Shown: positions 1 to 8,519 of the stretch, piece by piece
Position numbering within the stretch: position 1 is the stretch's first letter
How the letters are laid out: each line of letters starts with the position of its first letter
NCBI RefSeq assembly: GCF_000230555.1
Contig: NC_016078.1
Span: forward strand, 3,247,001 to 3,311,000
DNA from: Pelagibacterium halotolerans B2
Lineage (GTDB): Bacteria > Pseudomonadota > Alphaproteobacteria > Rhizobiales > Devosiaceae
DNA: 64,000 nucleotides
Reading direction: 5' to 3'
Notes under the pieces: model-generated
Database searches by the model: none
What the model was told of the DNA's origin: nothing
The model's input: only the letters and a program-made list of their open reading frames with translations
Made by a program: the position numbers and the translations under genes

Positions 1-1201
1 GCGCGCCATAGGTTTTCAGTCGCAGCCCGTTGAGCTTGATAAAGCCCTCTGCGTCGTGATGGTCATAGGTTCCCGTGCCCTCTTCGAAGGTCACCAGATC
101 CTCCGAATAGAGAGAATAGGGCGAAGACCGGCCCACCACGTTGGCTGAGCCCTTGTAGAGCTTGAGCGTTACTTCGCCGGCGACGAATTCCTGACTCTTG
201 TCGATCAGCGCCTGCAGCATCTCGCGTTCGGGCGAATACCACAGCCCGTTATAGATCAGCTCCGCATAGCGCGGCATGATCTCGTCCTTGAGATGGGCGG
301 CGCCCCGATCGAGCGTGATCGATTCGATGCCGCGATGGGCAGCGAGCAGGATCGTGCCGCCCGGCGTTTCGTAGATGCCGCGGCTTTTCATGCCAACGAA
401 CCGGTTTTCGACAAGATCGAGACGTCCGATGCCGTGCCTGCCGCCCAATTCGTTGAGCCTGGTGAGAAGGCTGGCAGGCGAGAGCGTTTCGCCATTGACC
501 GAAACCGCATCGCCCTTTTCGAACCCGATGGTGATGGTTTCAGGCGTATCGGGCGCATCCACCGGATCGACGGTGCGCTGATAGACGTAATCGGGTGCCT
601 CGATGGCCGGATCTTCGAGCACCTTGCCTTCCGAGGAGGTGTGCAAGAGGTTGGCATCGACCGAGAACGGCGCTTCGCCGCGCTTGTCCTTGGGAACCGG
701 TATCTGGTTCTGCTCGGCAAATTCGATGAGCTTGGTGCGGCTCTGGAGGTCCCATTCGCGCCATGGGGCGATGACGCGAATGCCCGGGTTCAACGCATAG
801 GCCGACAATTCGAAGCGCACCTGATCATTGCCCTTGCCGGTCGCCCCGTGTGCCACCGCGTCGGCGCCCGTCGCCTCGGCGATTTCGACAAGACGCTTGG
901 CGATCAGCGGCCGGGCGATCGACGTGCCCAGCAGATAAACGCCTTCATAAAGCGCATTGGCCCGGAACATCGGAAAGACGAAATCGCGCACGAACTCTTC
1001 GCGCAGATCCTCGATATAGATTTCGGTGATGCCCATCATCTCGGCGCGCTTGCGAGCCGGTTCGAGCTCTTCACCCTGGCCCAGATCGGCGGTGAAGGTC
1101 ACCACTTCGCAATCATAGACCTGCTTGAGCCATTTGAGGATGATGGAGGTATCGAGGCCCCCCGAATAGGCGAGGACGACTTTATTGATGTCTTTGCTCA
1201 T
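1..1201 (-). CDS. argG: Argininosuccinate synthase, 3' end cut by window edge
   Basis: This enzyme joins citrulline and aspartate using ATP to make argininosuccinate, the penultimate step of cytosolic arginine synthesis. The protein starts at the ATG on the minus strand at 1201 and opens with [19 protein letters not shown], containing the SGGLDTS PP-loop of the N-type ATP pyrophosphatase fold. Later segments such as [10 protein letters not shown] and [18 protein letters not shown] are typical of ArgG. About 400 codons lie in the window, so only a few C-terminal residues are missing compared with the usual 400-410. It is divergent from the LysE-type exporter at 1357, with about 155 bp between them. 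Identification is secure. Confidence 0.96.
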   Translation of the reverse strand, partial: MSKDINKVVLAYSGGLDTSIILKWLKQVYDCEVVTFTADLGQGEELEPARKRAEMMGITEIYIEDLREEFVRDFVFPMFRANALYEGVYLLGTSIARPLIAKRLVEIAEATGADAVAHGATGKGNDQVRFELSAYALNPGIRVIAPWREWDLQSRTKLIEFAEQNQIPVPKDKRGEAPFSVDANLLHTSSEGKVLEDPAIEAPDYVYQRTVDPVDAPDTPETITIGFEKGDAVSVNGETLSPASLLTRLNELGGRHGIGRLDLVENRFVGMKSRGIYETPGGTILLAAHRGIESITLDRGAAHLKDEIMPRYAELIYNGLWYSPEREMLQALIDKSQEFVAGEVTLKLYKGSANVVGRSSPYSLYSEDLVTFEEGTGTYDHHDAEGFIKLNGLRLKTYGA

Positions 1202-1356
1202 GGCGTGACCGATAACCGCGTTGAAAGCTCAGGATAAGTTGGCGCGACACTAATCAGATCGCGCGCGGCCTGTCCATATTGGCGCAAATATCGGGTTGCG
1301 CAGCGCAGCGCGCACGCGCATGGTCTGCGCCATTCGCGTTCTTTCCGGACACACCC

Positions 1357-2004
1357 ATGCTGGTCTATGCCCCCGATCTTTCGATCATTCTCGCTTTCGC
1401 CCTCGCGGCCATCGTTCTGGCCATAACACCCGGGCCGGACATGGCGCTGTTTATTTCCCGGACCGTCAATTTCGGGCTCAGGCACGGTTTTGCAACCGTG
1501 GGCGGCGCCGTGACGGGCATTGCCGTCCACACCATGCTGGCCGCCTTCGGCATATCCATCCTGATCGTTACGGCGCCGGCCGCCTTCTGGGCGCTGAAAA
1601 TCGCCGGGGCGGTCTATCTGCTCTGGCTCGCCTTTGCCGCTATCCGCTCGGGCACCGGGCTGACCGTGGCGCGCAGCACCGGCAAGGTGCCGGGCCTTAA
1701 AAATTCCTACCTGACGGGGCTGGGCATCAACCTGACCAACCCCAAAGTGGCACTGTTCTTTGTGACCTTCCTGCCCCAGTTCGTTTCCGCATCGGACCCC
1801 CATGCCGCGGCCAAGCTGATCTTTCTGGGTGCCGAGTTCGTGGTGCTGTCACTGCCCATCGTCATTGCCATCGTCTTCGGCGCCCAATGGCTGACCGAAA
1901 CCCTGATGCGTTCGACACGGATTCAGAAAGCGCTCAACTGGTCGTTCGCCGCCGTCTTTGCCGCCTTTGCGGTGACCATCCTGACGGCCGAAGCCAGAAA
2001 ATAG
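1357..2004 (+). CDS. LysE/RhtB-family amino acid exporter
   Basis: The product is a 215-residue inner-membrane protein with about six hydrophobic segments and the N-terminal motif ITPGPDMALFI that marks LysE/RhtB translocators, which export amino acids or related compounds. The frame is open upstream to 1279, but the ATG at 1357 gives the usual family length and begins right before the first membrane segment. It is divergent from argG, which makes arginine or a related amino acid a possible substrate; that is inference only, since the family is broad. rlmJ follows after 7 bp, so the two are probably co-transcribed. Confidence 0.85.
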   Translation: MLVYAPDLSIILAFALAAIVLAITPGPDMALFISRTVNFGLRHGFATVGGAVTGIAVHTMLAAFGISILIVTAPAAFWALKIAGAVYLLWLAFAAIRSGTGLTVARSTGKVPGLKNSYLTGLGINLTNPKVALFFVTFLPQFVSASDPHAAAKLIFLGAEFVVLSLPIVIAIVFGAQWLTETLMRSTRIQKALNWSFAAVFAAFAVTILTAEARK

Positions 2005-2011
2005 CCCGCCC

Positions 2012-2863
2012 ATGAACTATCGTCATGCCTTTCACGCTGGCAATTTCGCCGATGTGGTCAAACACATCATCCTCACGCGCATTCTCGCTTACCTGATGCG
2101 CAAAGACGCGGCATTTCGGGTGATCGATACCCATGCCGGGGTCGGCCTCTATGATCTCTTGGGCGATGAAGCCAGCAGGACCGGCGAATGGCGCGAGGGG
2201 ATCGCGCGCCTGATGGCCGCCGAACTGCCGGCTCCGGCAGCCGAACTGGTGGCGCCCTATCTTGCGGCGGTGAACGCGCGAAACCCCGACGGCCAACTGC
2301 GCCATTATCCCGGCTCGCCCTTTATCGCCCGGCACATGCTGCGCGAACAGGACCGCCTCATGGCGCTCGAATTGCATCCCGCCGATGCCCAAGCGCTAAG
2401 GGAAAATTTCGCCGGCGATTTCCAGACACGGGTAACCGAACTCGATGGCTGGGCCGCCATGGGCACCCATCTGCCGCCAAAGGAAAAGCGTGGCGTCGTG
2501 CTTGTCGACCCGCCCTTCGAGGTCAAGGGCGAGTTCGAGCGCATGACCCAGGCGCTGGTCAAGGCCCATACGCGCTGGCCGGGGGGAACCTATGCCTTCT
2601 GGTATCCCATCAAGGACCCCGGCGATATCCGCTCTTACGTCAGGGCATTACAGGGCACGGGGATTGCCAAGATCCTGCGCCTCGAACTGACGATCCGTGC
2701 ACCATCCACGCCGCCGCGCCTGCATGGAACCGGCATGATTGTGGTCAATCCACCTTTCGTTCTCGAAGAGGAAATGCGGACGCTTTTGCCGATCCTTGCC
2801 GGGCTGCTGGCCGATGAAGGGCGCGGTCGGTTCCATATCGAATGGGTGCGGGGCGAAAGCTAG
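2012..2863 (+). CDS. rlmJ: 23S rRNA adenine(2030)-N6-methyltransferase RlmJ
   Basis: RlmJ methylates A2030 of 23S rRNA using S-adenosylmethionine. The 283-residue protein begins with MNYRHAFHAGNFADVVKH, the N-terminal signature of the family, has an SAM-binding motif I near DTHAGVGLYDL (about residues 39-49), and has the catalytic DPPFE motif at about residue 166, where the DPPY/F class of N6-adenine methyltransferases carries it. Length matches the family. It follows the LysE-type gene at a 7-bp gap and is followed by a small membrane peptide gene. Confidence 0.93.
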   Translation: MNYRHAFHAGNFADVVKHIILTRILAYLMRKDAAFRVIDTHAGVGLYDLLGDEASRTGEWREGIARLMAAELPAPAAELVAPYLAAVNARNPDGQLRHYPGSPFIARHMLREQDRLMALELHPADAQALRENFAGDFQTRVTELDGWAAMGTHLPPKEKRGVVLVDPPFEVKGEFERMTQALVKAHTRWPGGTYAFWYPIKDPGDIRSYVRALQGTGIAKILRLELTIRAPSTPPRLHGTGMIVVNPPFVLEEEMRTLLPILAGLLADEGRGRFHIEWVRGES

Positions 2864-2939
2864 CCCTTGGGGAACACTCTTGCCCTTGGCAAACTTGTAC
2901 CCATATTCGAAAAACCTCTTTGACTACGGGACCGCAAAT

Positions 2940-3137
2940 ATGACCTTTGGTGACTTCATCCGGATCTTGTTTTCGATCCTCATTCCCCCGCTCGGCGTTT
3001 TCCTGCGCGTCGGGTTCGGGCTGCACTTCTGGCTCAATATTCTCCTGACGATCCTGGGCTACATTCCCGGACTTATCCACGCGATCTGGATCATCGCCAG
3101 CTACCGCACTCGCGACGACATCGCCTTCCGGCGCTGA
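2940..3137 (+). CDS. YqaE/Pmp3-family small membrane protein
   Basis: This 65-residue protein consists almost entirely of two hydrophobic segments (about residues 9-27 and 33-53) joined by a short turn, with the family pattern ILIPPLGVFLRVGFG and LGYIPGLIHAIWII. Pmp3/YqaE proteins are two-helix membrane proteins, in several organisms linked to salt or osmotic stress and membrane potential. The frame is open well upstream, but the ATG at 2940 begins the conserved domain; an upstream start would add unrelated sequence overlapping rlmJ. It converges with the acetyltransferase gene at 3149 with only 11 bp between. Confidence 0.85.
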   Translation: MTFGDFIRILFSILIPPLGVFLRVGFGLHFWLNILLTILGYIPGLIHAIWIIASYRTRDDIAFRR

Positions 3138-3148
3138 GACCGGGCCGG

Positions 3149-3571
3149 TCAGGCCTTAAGGTCGAATTCGTAATAGGCCATTGTCTGTCCCTTGCCGTCG
3201 AGCCGCTCATACAGCGCCTTGGCCGGGATGTTGTCGTCCTCTGTGCCGACCCAGGCATATCTGACCCCGCGCCGGCGGGCAGCGTCGAAAAGCGTTGTCA
3301 TCAGGCGCCTGGCGATACCGTTCCGCTGATGGCTTTCGGCCACGCCGACTTCGTTGACAAAGAATTCGAGCGGCTTGTCGGGATGGAAATAATAAAGGCC
3401 CGTCGCCATGCCGACGACCTTGTCCCCTTCACTGGCCAAAGCGATGAGATAATCGGGATGGGCCAGATAGGCTTTGGCGAGATCGGGCTGGATGGGTCCA
3501 TCGAAAACCGAAATGTCCGCCGAAATCAAAAGGTCGAGATCGTTTTCGTCGAGCAGTTTGACTGTGATCAT
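3149..3571 (-). CDS. GNAT-family N-acetyltransferase
   Basis: The 140-residue product has the GNAT acetyl-CoA motif A, seen as VGVAESHQRNGIARRL at about residues 73-90 with the (Q/R)xxGxA loop, and a C-terminal motif B region around ALYERLDGKG. The ATG at 3571 is chosen because it is preceded by a strong GAGGAG Shine-Dalgarno sequence and begins the conserved fold. It lies 8 bp after the rlmN stop, so the two form an operon. The start FDGPIQPD recalls AAC(3)-I aminoglycoside acetyltransferases, but the substrate cannot be set from sequence alone. Confidence 0.8.
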   Translation of the reverse strand: MITVKLLDENDLDLLISADISVFDGPIQPDLAKAYLAHPDYLIALASEGDKVVGMATGLYYFHPDKPLEFFVNEVGVAESHQRNGIARRLMTTLFDAARRRGVRYAWVGTEDDNIPAKALYERLDGKGQTMAYYEFDLKA

Positions 3572-3579
3572 GGTGCTCC

Positions 3580-4779
3580 TCAGAGCATGAACGCCTCGCG
3601 ATCCTTTTTCTTGAGGCGCTCGGTTTCCGATTTGAGCTGCCCGCAGGCCGCAAAGATGTCGCGGCCGCGCGGCGTCCTGACCGGGGAGGCATAGCCGGCC
3701 CGGTTGACGATATCGGCAAACGATTCGATCCGGTCCCAGTCCGAGCACACATAGTTCGATCCCGGCCAGGGATTGAACGGGATCAGATTGATCTTGGCGG
3801 GAATCTTGGCCAGAAGCCGCACGAGTTCGCGCGCGTCGGCATCGGAATCATTGATGCCCTTGAGCATCACATATTCGAAGGTGATGCGCTTGGCGTTCGA
3901 TACCCCCGGATAGGTCCGGCAGGCCTCGAGCAGTTCTTCGAGCGGCCATTTCTTGTTGATCGGCACCAGAACGTCGCGCAAATCGTCGCGCACGGCGTGC
4001 AGCGAGATGGCCAGCATGACCCCGATTTCCGATCCGGTCGGCTCGATCTGGGGGACCACACCCGAGGTTGAAAGCGTGATCCGGCGTTTCGACAGCGAAA
4101 GCCCTTCGCCATCCGAAGCGATGAGCAGCGCCTGCTTGACGTTCTCGTAATTGTAGAGCGGCTCACCCATGCCCATCATCACGATATTGGTGATGGCCCG
4201 GCTTTCGCCATGCGGCACCAGCCCGTCGGTGGGACGGACGCCGCCCGGAAAATCCCCGAGCCGTTCGCGCGCCATCATCACCTGGCCCAGAATTTCACCG
4301 GCAGTGAGGTTGCGGACCAGCTTCTGGGTGCCTGTATGGCAGAACGAGCATGTGAGCGTGCAGCCGACCTGCGAGGAAACGCACAGCGTTCCCCGATCCG
4401 ATTCCGGAATATAGACGGTTTCCACTTCAACCGGCGGCATGTTGGGGTGCGCCGGGTCGCGGAAGCGGAACAGCCATTTGCGCGTGCCGTCATTGGAAAC
4501 CTGTTCGGAAACGATTTCCGGGCGCCCGATGGTAAAAGCCTGCGCCAGATCGGCCCGCAGACCCTTGGCGATATTGCTCATCGCGCCGAAATCGGTGGCC
4601 CCGTTCACATAGATCCAGTTCCAGAGCTGGCTGGCCCGCATGCGTGAATCGCGCTCGGAAAGCCCGGTTTCGGCCAGTCGCGCGCTGATCTCCTTCTTGG
4701 AAAGGCCCAGCAGATCGAGCGGTCCGGATTTTTGCGGACGCGGCACGGATCCATGATCGATATTGAGCGCCAGACTCAT
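3580..4779 (-). CDS. rlmN: Dual-specificity RNA methyltransferase RlmN
   Basis: RlmN is a radical-SAM enzyme that methylates C2 of A2503 in 23S rRNA and A37 in some tRNAs. The 399-residue protein has the cluster-binding motif CTLTCSFC (Cys 140, 144, 147), preceded by SSQVG, and the C-terminal DIFAACGQL element whose cysteine (near residue 380) corresponds to the methyl-carrier cysteine of the family. Other family blocks are MGMGEPL and TLSTSGV. Length is typical for alphaproteobacteria. The downstream acetyltransferase gene is in the same transcription unit. Confidence 0.97.
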   Translation of the reverse strand: MSLALNIDHGSVPRPQKSGPLDLLGLSKKEISARLAETGLSERDSRMRASQLWNWIYVNGATDFGAMSNIAKGLRADLAQAFTIGRPEIVSEQVSNDGTRKWLFRFRDPAHPNMPPVEVETVYIPESDRGTLCVSSQVGCTLTCSFCHTGTQKLVRNLTAGEILGQVMMARERLGDFPGGVRPTDGLVPHGESRAITNIVMMGMGEPLYNYENVKQALLIASDGEGLSLSKRRITLSTSGVVPQIEPTGSEIGVMLAISLHAVRDDLRDVLVPINKKWPLEELLEACRTYPGVSNAKRITFEYVMLKGINDSDADARELVRLLAKIPAKINLIPFNPWPGSNYVCSDWDRIESFADIVNRAGYASPVRTPRGRDIFAACGQLKSETERLKKKDREAFML

Positions 4780-4903
4780 GGGCGGTATTCCAGAAGGACT
4801 GTGAGGGTTTCGGGGTATATGGATTTGGGCCGGCCGGTTTCAAGGCGGCAGCGCATCCAGCGCCAGCCTCTAGCACAATCGGGCGTTGGGCGCAAAGTCG
4901 GAG

Positions 4904-5416
4904 CTAGCAGGCTCCATCCATGGCGCGCCCCGCAGCGGTGGCGCCCGAAAGTGAAAACGACTGACGCACACTCTGCCCGTCCGCACTCGTGCCCGTAACC
5001 GACATGGTCGAGCCGGCCCGAATGGCCTGCACGGCGGTTTCCGATTGACCCGGTTCGGCCATCCATGCGGCGTCCCCTTCGGTAAAGAGCTCGAAATTCT
5101 GACTGCCCACGGTCAAGGTCGCCATGCTTTGCGGCTCGAACTGATAGCCTGAAACCACGTTGATTTCCGAGCGTATGCCCTGCGCGGGACGATGGGTTAT
5201 GTAGAAATAGGCCTCGGTGAACCCGGCGGGGGTGGGTTCGGTCGCCGTTGGCCGCGAGAGGACGAAACAGATCTGACCGGCGCTTTCGGTCGTCGCATAG
5301 GCCGACCATGCATTGTGTTCGCCCAGGATGCGCACCGATTGCCCAAGAGCAGGCGATAGACACACCCCCGTCGCTATTGTGGCGATGGTCAGGATATCGG
5401 CGAAACGGAATGCCAT
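4904..5416 (-). CDS. Invasion-associated locus B (IalB) family protein
   Basis: The 170-residue product has a signal peptide ending near residue 25 (LSPALGQ) and belongs by appearance to the IalB family of periplasmic or secreted proteins common in Hyphomicrobiales. The family motifs are a W-A-Y near residue 38, a GQICFVLSRP strand, and a late GST/MSVTGTSADG segment. A cysteine at about residue 49 and one at the C-terminus may pair. It is a paralogue of the gene at 5513-6040 directly upstream, in tandem. The name comes from Bartonella; no virulence role is implied here. Confidence 0.75.
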   Translation of the reverse strand: MAFRFADILTIATIATGVCLSPALGQSVRILGEHNAWSAYATTESAGQICFVLSRPTATEPTPAGFTEAYFYITHRPAQGIRSEINVVSGYQFEPQSMATLTVGSQNFELFTEGDAAWMAEPGQSETAVQAIRAGSTMSVTGTSADGQSVRQSFSLSGATAAGRAMDGAC

Positions 5417-5450
5417 GAAAAAAGGTCCTAAACGATCCGGGCGGGTTCAA

Positions 5451-5477
5451 ATGCAAAAGGTCGGGCGGACCCGACCT
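5451..5477 (-). terminator. Rho-independent terminator of the upstream IalB-type gene
   Basis: On the minus strand an 8-bp perfect stem AGGTCGGG/CCCGACCT with a 4-nt loop is followed by TTTTGC. It lies 35 bp after the stop of the IalB-type gene at 5513-6040 and just before the start region of the second IalB gene. The T-tract is short, so termination may be partial, letting some transcription reach the second paralogue. Confidence 0.55.
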
Positions 5478-5512
5478 CTGCCAAATTGCTGCTTTTCGCG
5501 CAAGCGGTCACG

Positions 5513-6040
5513 CTATTCCGGGCATTCCCCCGCCGCCTCGTTGAGAGCTGCGGTAACACCCCGGAGTGAATAGGTGTCGACCGTATTGGTGCCCCGCTGG
5601 GAGGTGGCACGAACCACCATGTTCGATCCGGCCCGCATGGCGCCCACAAAGCCCGGTTCATCCTCGATGGAGGCCAGCCAGCCCGACTCGCCCTGGGTCA
5701 CCATGGGATAGGACCGACCGTCCACCGATACCGACGCGTCGGCATTTGTCTCGTGGATCGGATATCCGACAATCGTCGCGACCTCGTTGCGGTTTGTGGG
5801 CCGAATGGTGACGATGAAATGGATCGCCCCGCGATTGACATTGGTGGGCTCGGTGGTCTGGGGCGTCGAAGAGATATAGCAGATCTTGCCTCCGCCATCG
5901 GTATCTGACCACGCCGTCCAGAAATCGAAGGTTCCCAGATTGGTGGCGGCAAAGGCCGCCGGGCTGGCACAAAGCACGGCCGCTCCGGAGACCAAAGCGG
6001 CTACCGTGCGGCGGATGTGGCTGCGAAACGTAAAAGTCAT
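5513..6040 (-). CDS. Invasion-associated locus B (IalB) family protein, paralogue
   Basis: The 175-residue protein has a clear signal peptide (MTFTFRSHIRRTVAALV then cleavage near SPAAFA) and the IalB family layout: FDFWTAWSDTDGGGKICYIS, a central AIHFIVTIRP strand and VVRATSQRGTNTVD near the end. It resembles the downstream paralogue at 4904-5416 along its full length, so the pair probably arose by tandem duplication. The ATG at 6040 is preferred over an upstream in-frame start because it begins the signal peptide and has an AAGGGG-rich sequence upstream. Periplasmic or secreted location is inferred from the signal; the molecular role is unknown. Confidence 0.75.
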   Translation of the reverse strand: MTFTFRSHIRRTVAALVSGAAVLCASPAAFAATNLGTFDFWTAWSDTDGGGKICYISSTPQTTEPTNVNRGAIHFIVTIRPTNRNEVATIVGYPIHETNADASVSVDGRSYPMVTQGESGWLASIEDEPGFVGAMRAGSNMVVRATSQRGTNTVDTYSLRGVTAALNEAAGECPE

Positions 6041-6255
6041 CGCCAAACCCTTCCCCTTAATTCTCTCATAGATGCACATGATTGCCGCTCTTTTTGCACC
6101 CATTATGGTTACCAAGGAGCAAATACGCGCGGCTTTTCCCGACCGGGACACAAAGTAGGGATGAATTTGGCCGGAATTGGGCCTGATCCATCCCATATTT
6201 GTGAGACGTCTTGTGCGCCGACGCGGGTGAACGCGGGCTGAATAAGATCGAGGTA

Positions 6256-6795
6256 TCAGGCGGCCAGCGGATAGTCCTGTTCGACGATATAGGGGCCCCC
6301 GCCCACCGAATCCCGGCTGGAAAACACAACGAACTCATCGACGGAAAACTGCATGGGCGCAAAATGCCCGGCCTGCGCGATGTGGCGCGCCAGATCGGAC
6401 GGACCGGTATCGCGCAGGCGGGCCAGCGTAACGTGCGGCACGAACTTGCGGCCGTCGGGGCTGAGCCCGATGCGCTGGAGCAGGCGCTCCTGGCTGGCTT
6501 GCAGCCGATTCAGGGGCTCTGAAGGCGCGATGGCGGCGTAAAGCGCCCGCGGCTTATTGCCGCCGAAAACGCCGAGATGGGAAATGGTGAGATCGAACGG
6601 TTCGACATCGGCGTGCATTTCGAGCGCGTCATAGACTTCCCCCGCCGTGCGATGGTCGATGTCGCCGATATAGCGCAGGGTGACGTGATAGTTTTCCGGA
6701 TCGATCCAGCGCGCACCCGACAGCCCACCCCGCTTGAGGGAAAGAACGAAGGCGATATCTGAGGGGATTTGCAGACCGGTGAACAGTCTGGGCAT
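6256..6795 (-). CDS. thpR: RNA 2',3'-cyclic phosphodiesterase ThpR (LigT family)
   Basis: ThpR-type enzymes open 2',3'-cyclic phosphates on RNA; they belong to the 2H phosphoesterase superfamily. The 179-residue product has both diagnostic HxTx tetrapeptides, HVTL at residues 37-40 and HVTL at residues 121-124, at the usual spacing, and the N-terminal MPRLFTGLQIP. The ATG at 6795 begins the conserved domain; the frame is open further upstream but without homology. The gene is isolated, divergent from the Bax-inhibitor-1 gene. Confidence 0.9.
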   Translation of the reverse strand: MPRLFTGLQIPSDIAFVLSLKRGGLSGARWIDPENYHVTLRYIGDIDHRTAGEVYDALEMHADVEPFDLTISHLGVFGGNKPRALYAAIAPSEPLNRLQASQERLLQRIGLSPDGRKFVPHVTLARLRDTGPSDLARHIAQAGHFAPMQFSVDEFVVFSSRDSVGGGPYIVEQDYPLAA

Positions 6796-6960
6796 GAGCG
6801 AAAACCCTCCATGTCCCGGCCGACCGGCCGATCCGGCGCGGCCCGAATCAAAGCCTATCACATCGCTGTCTCCCGGGAATCAAAAACCCGTAAAACAGGC
6901 GATGCCGGTCTCGATGGATCATCGGTTTCGCTTGTATTTTCAACGTCCCATCTCCATATT

Positions 6961-7030
6961 AATCGGCAACTGGCAAATCCGGGGGCGGCATGGGGCCGTT
7001 CCGGTTGCCGGACAGCCACTTTTAACTGAG
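6961..7030 (+). promoter_or_regulatory. Possible structured leader upstream of the Bax-inhibitor-1 gene
   Basis: A small hairpin TCCGG-TTG-CCGGA at 7000-7012, enclosed by GGC/GCC pairing, lies about 30 nt upstream of the start of the YbhL-type gene. A leader motif named ybhL (Rfam) is known from alphaproteobacteria upstream of this gene family. I cannot confirm that this sequence fits that model; only the hairpin and its position are seen. Confidence 0.3.
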
Positions 7031-7043
7031 GATGGAACGGAAA

Positions 7044-7769
7044 ATGGCACAATACGACCGTCAGACCGTCGCTGGGCGCGTAGGCACGGCCGCCGCCATC
7101 GACGAGGGTCTGCGCAGCCATATGCTGCGTGTTTACAACTATATGGGCATCGGCCTGGCCGTAACCGGCGTGGTCGCGTTCTTCTTTGCGCAATGGGCAA
7201 TGTCGAGCCCCGCAGTGGCGCAGACGATCTATGGCAGCCCGCTCGCCTGGGTCATCATGCTTTCGCCTCTGGCCTTCGTGCTGGTCCTCTCCTTCGGGAT
7301 CAACAAGCTCTCCTTCGGGGCAGCTCAGATGACCTTCTGGGGCTTTGCCGCCGTCATGGGTCTCTCGCTCTCCTCGATCTTTCTCGTCTATACGTCGGCC
7401 TCGATCGCCAAGGTTTTCTTCATCACCGCCGCCATGTTCGGCTCGATGAGCCTTTACGGCTACACAACCAAGCGCGACCTGACCGGAATGGGCTCGTTCC
7501 TGATGATGGGCCTGATCGGCATCATCATCGCAATGGTGGTCAATATCTTCCTGCAGAGCTCGGCTCTCGAATTCGCCATCTCGGCGATCGGTGTCGTGAT
7601 CTTTGTTGGCCTGACCGCCTACGACACCCAGAAGATCAAGGAAGCCTATGCCGAAAATATCGGCCATGAAGGCCTGGGCAAGCTTGCCATCATGGGCGCG
7701 CTGACCCTGTATCTGGACTTCATCAACCTGTTCCTGATGCTGCTCCGCCTGTTCGGCAATCGCGAATAG
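7044..7769 (+). CDS. Bax inhibitor-1/YccA family membrane protein
   Basis: The 241-residue product has about seven membrane segments and the family features YNYMGIGLAVTG near residue 32 and the C-terminal TAYDTQKIKEAY followed by ALTLYLDFINLFLMLLRLFG. Bacterial BI-1 (YbhL/YccA) proteins are inner-membrane proteins, some acting as pH-sensitive calcium leak channels. The ATG at 7044 is chosen over one at 7032 because GAGGATGG lies at a workable distance upstream. A strong terminator follows 41 bp after the stop, so the gene is monocistronic. Confidence 0.9.
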   Translation: MAQYDRQTVAGRVGTAAAIDEGLRSHMLRVYNYMGIGLAVTGVVAFFFAQWAMSSPAVAQTIYGSPLAWVIMLSPLAFVLVLSFGINKLSFGAAQMTFWGFAAVMGLSLSSIFLVYTSASIAKVFFITAAMFGSMSLYGYTTKRDLTGMGSFLMMGLIGIIIAMVVNIFLQSSALEFAISAIGVVIFVGLTAYDTQKIKEAYAENIGHEGLGKLAIMGALTLYLDFINLFLMLLRLFGNRE

Positions 7770-7809
7770 CGAGCGTCCATGGGGCTGCCTTGCAGTCCAG
7801 ACAATACGA

Positions 7810-7844
7810 GGCCGCGGATCGATTTCCGCGGCCTTTTCTTTTTT
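7810..7844 (+). terminator. Rho-independent terminator of the Bax-inhibitor-1 gene
   Basis: A perfect 9-bp stem GGCCGCGGA/TCCGCGGCC with a 6-nt loop is followed by TTTTCTTTTTT. It ends the YbhL-type transcript upstream of the palindromic repeat. Confidence 0.92.
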
Positions 7845-7878
7845 GCCACCGGCATTGGACAGCACGTCGGGAAATTTT

Positions 7879-7982
7879 TAGAGCGCGTCCAGCAAAAGTG
7901 GAAACGGTTTTGCGGTTCGGACGCGCGACGAAACAACAACTTAGAGGATTTTCGCGATTCGAAGAAAAGCGGAAATACTCTA
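7879..7982 (-). repeat. Convergent-junction two-hairpin repeat, copy 1
   Basis: This 104-bp element runs from TAGAGC to CTCTA and is the reverse complement of copy 3 (34945-35048) with about one difference. It has two hairpin modules. One has an 8-bp outer stem GCGCGTCC/GGACGCGC, an unpaired GAACC, an inner stem GCAAAA/TTTTGC and a single bulged T. It lies between the convergent Bax-inhibitor-1 and DUF2794 genes, and its edge supplies the TAG stop codon of the DUF2794 gene (complement of 7980-7982). It resembles the intergenic mosaic elements (RIME) described in rhizobia, but kinship is not proven. Confidence 0.9.
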
Positions 7983-8351
7983 GCGGACCACATGCAGTTG
8001 CGGGTCGAGTATGCGCAGAACGCTTGAAAGCTCGTGTCCGCGCTTGAGCACCCGGCCATCGCTGCCCAGAACCATGTACTGCCCCTGGCGTCGCGCCAGC
8101 TTCGGGTTTTTCTCGACGACGAAGAGCGGGCGCTCGGACGTGCGTTGATAGATCGAGAACATGGCCCGTTCCCGCCCGAAATCGAGCGCATAGTCGCGCC
8201 ATTCACCAGCCGCCACCTTGCGTCCATAGACATTGAGGATAAGCGCAAGTTCCCTACGGTCGAAACTGACAATGGGGACGGGCCGGCCTGGGGAGCGGGT
8301 GGGTGAAAAGGGAAAAACGTCACCCTTCTTGCTGTCGAAACGCTCGCTCAA
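7980..8351 (-). CDS. DUF2794 domain protein
   Basis: The 123-residue product matches what I know of the DUF2794 family, a small alphaproteobacterial family of unknown function; the core is SFDRRELALILNVYGRKVAAGEWRDY followed by a QRTSERPLF segment (quoted in parts). The start is a TTG at 8351: a strong AAGGAGG sequence lies 9 nt upstream, and no ATG sits at the right place. The stop codon TAG lies inside the end of the palindromic repeat copy 1, so the last codons may differ from relatives. No function can be given. Confidence 0.8.
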   Translation of the reverse strand: MSERFDSKKGDVFPFSPTRSPGRPVPIVSFDRRELALILNVYGRKVAAGEWRDYALDFGRERAMFSIYQRTSERPLFVVEKNPKLARRQGQYMVLGSDGRVLKRGHELSSVLRILDPQLHVVR

Positions 8352-8519
8352 ACCGGACTACCTCCTTGCGGATGTGACGATCATGTAACGATGATTGCCG
8401 CGTTCGCATGCGCTGGCAAGGGCCATCTGCAACGACACCCGGCGCAAACTTTCCTCCAATTGACCGGATTTAAGCCACAATCGAACCCTTCTTGCGCCAT
8501 TTTGCGCGCCTAGGATTGC

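Noticed and set aside
1357..2004. Assigning the LysE-family gene as an arginine exporter because argG is divergent
   Set aside because: There is no LysG-type regulator and the family is broad; one neighbour is not enough.
3149..3571. Aminoglycoside resistance gene of the AAC(3)-I type
   Set aside because: Only a loose resemblance near the N-terminus is seen. The gene is in an ordinary operon with rlmN and no mobile context, so a generic GNAT call is safer.
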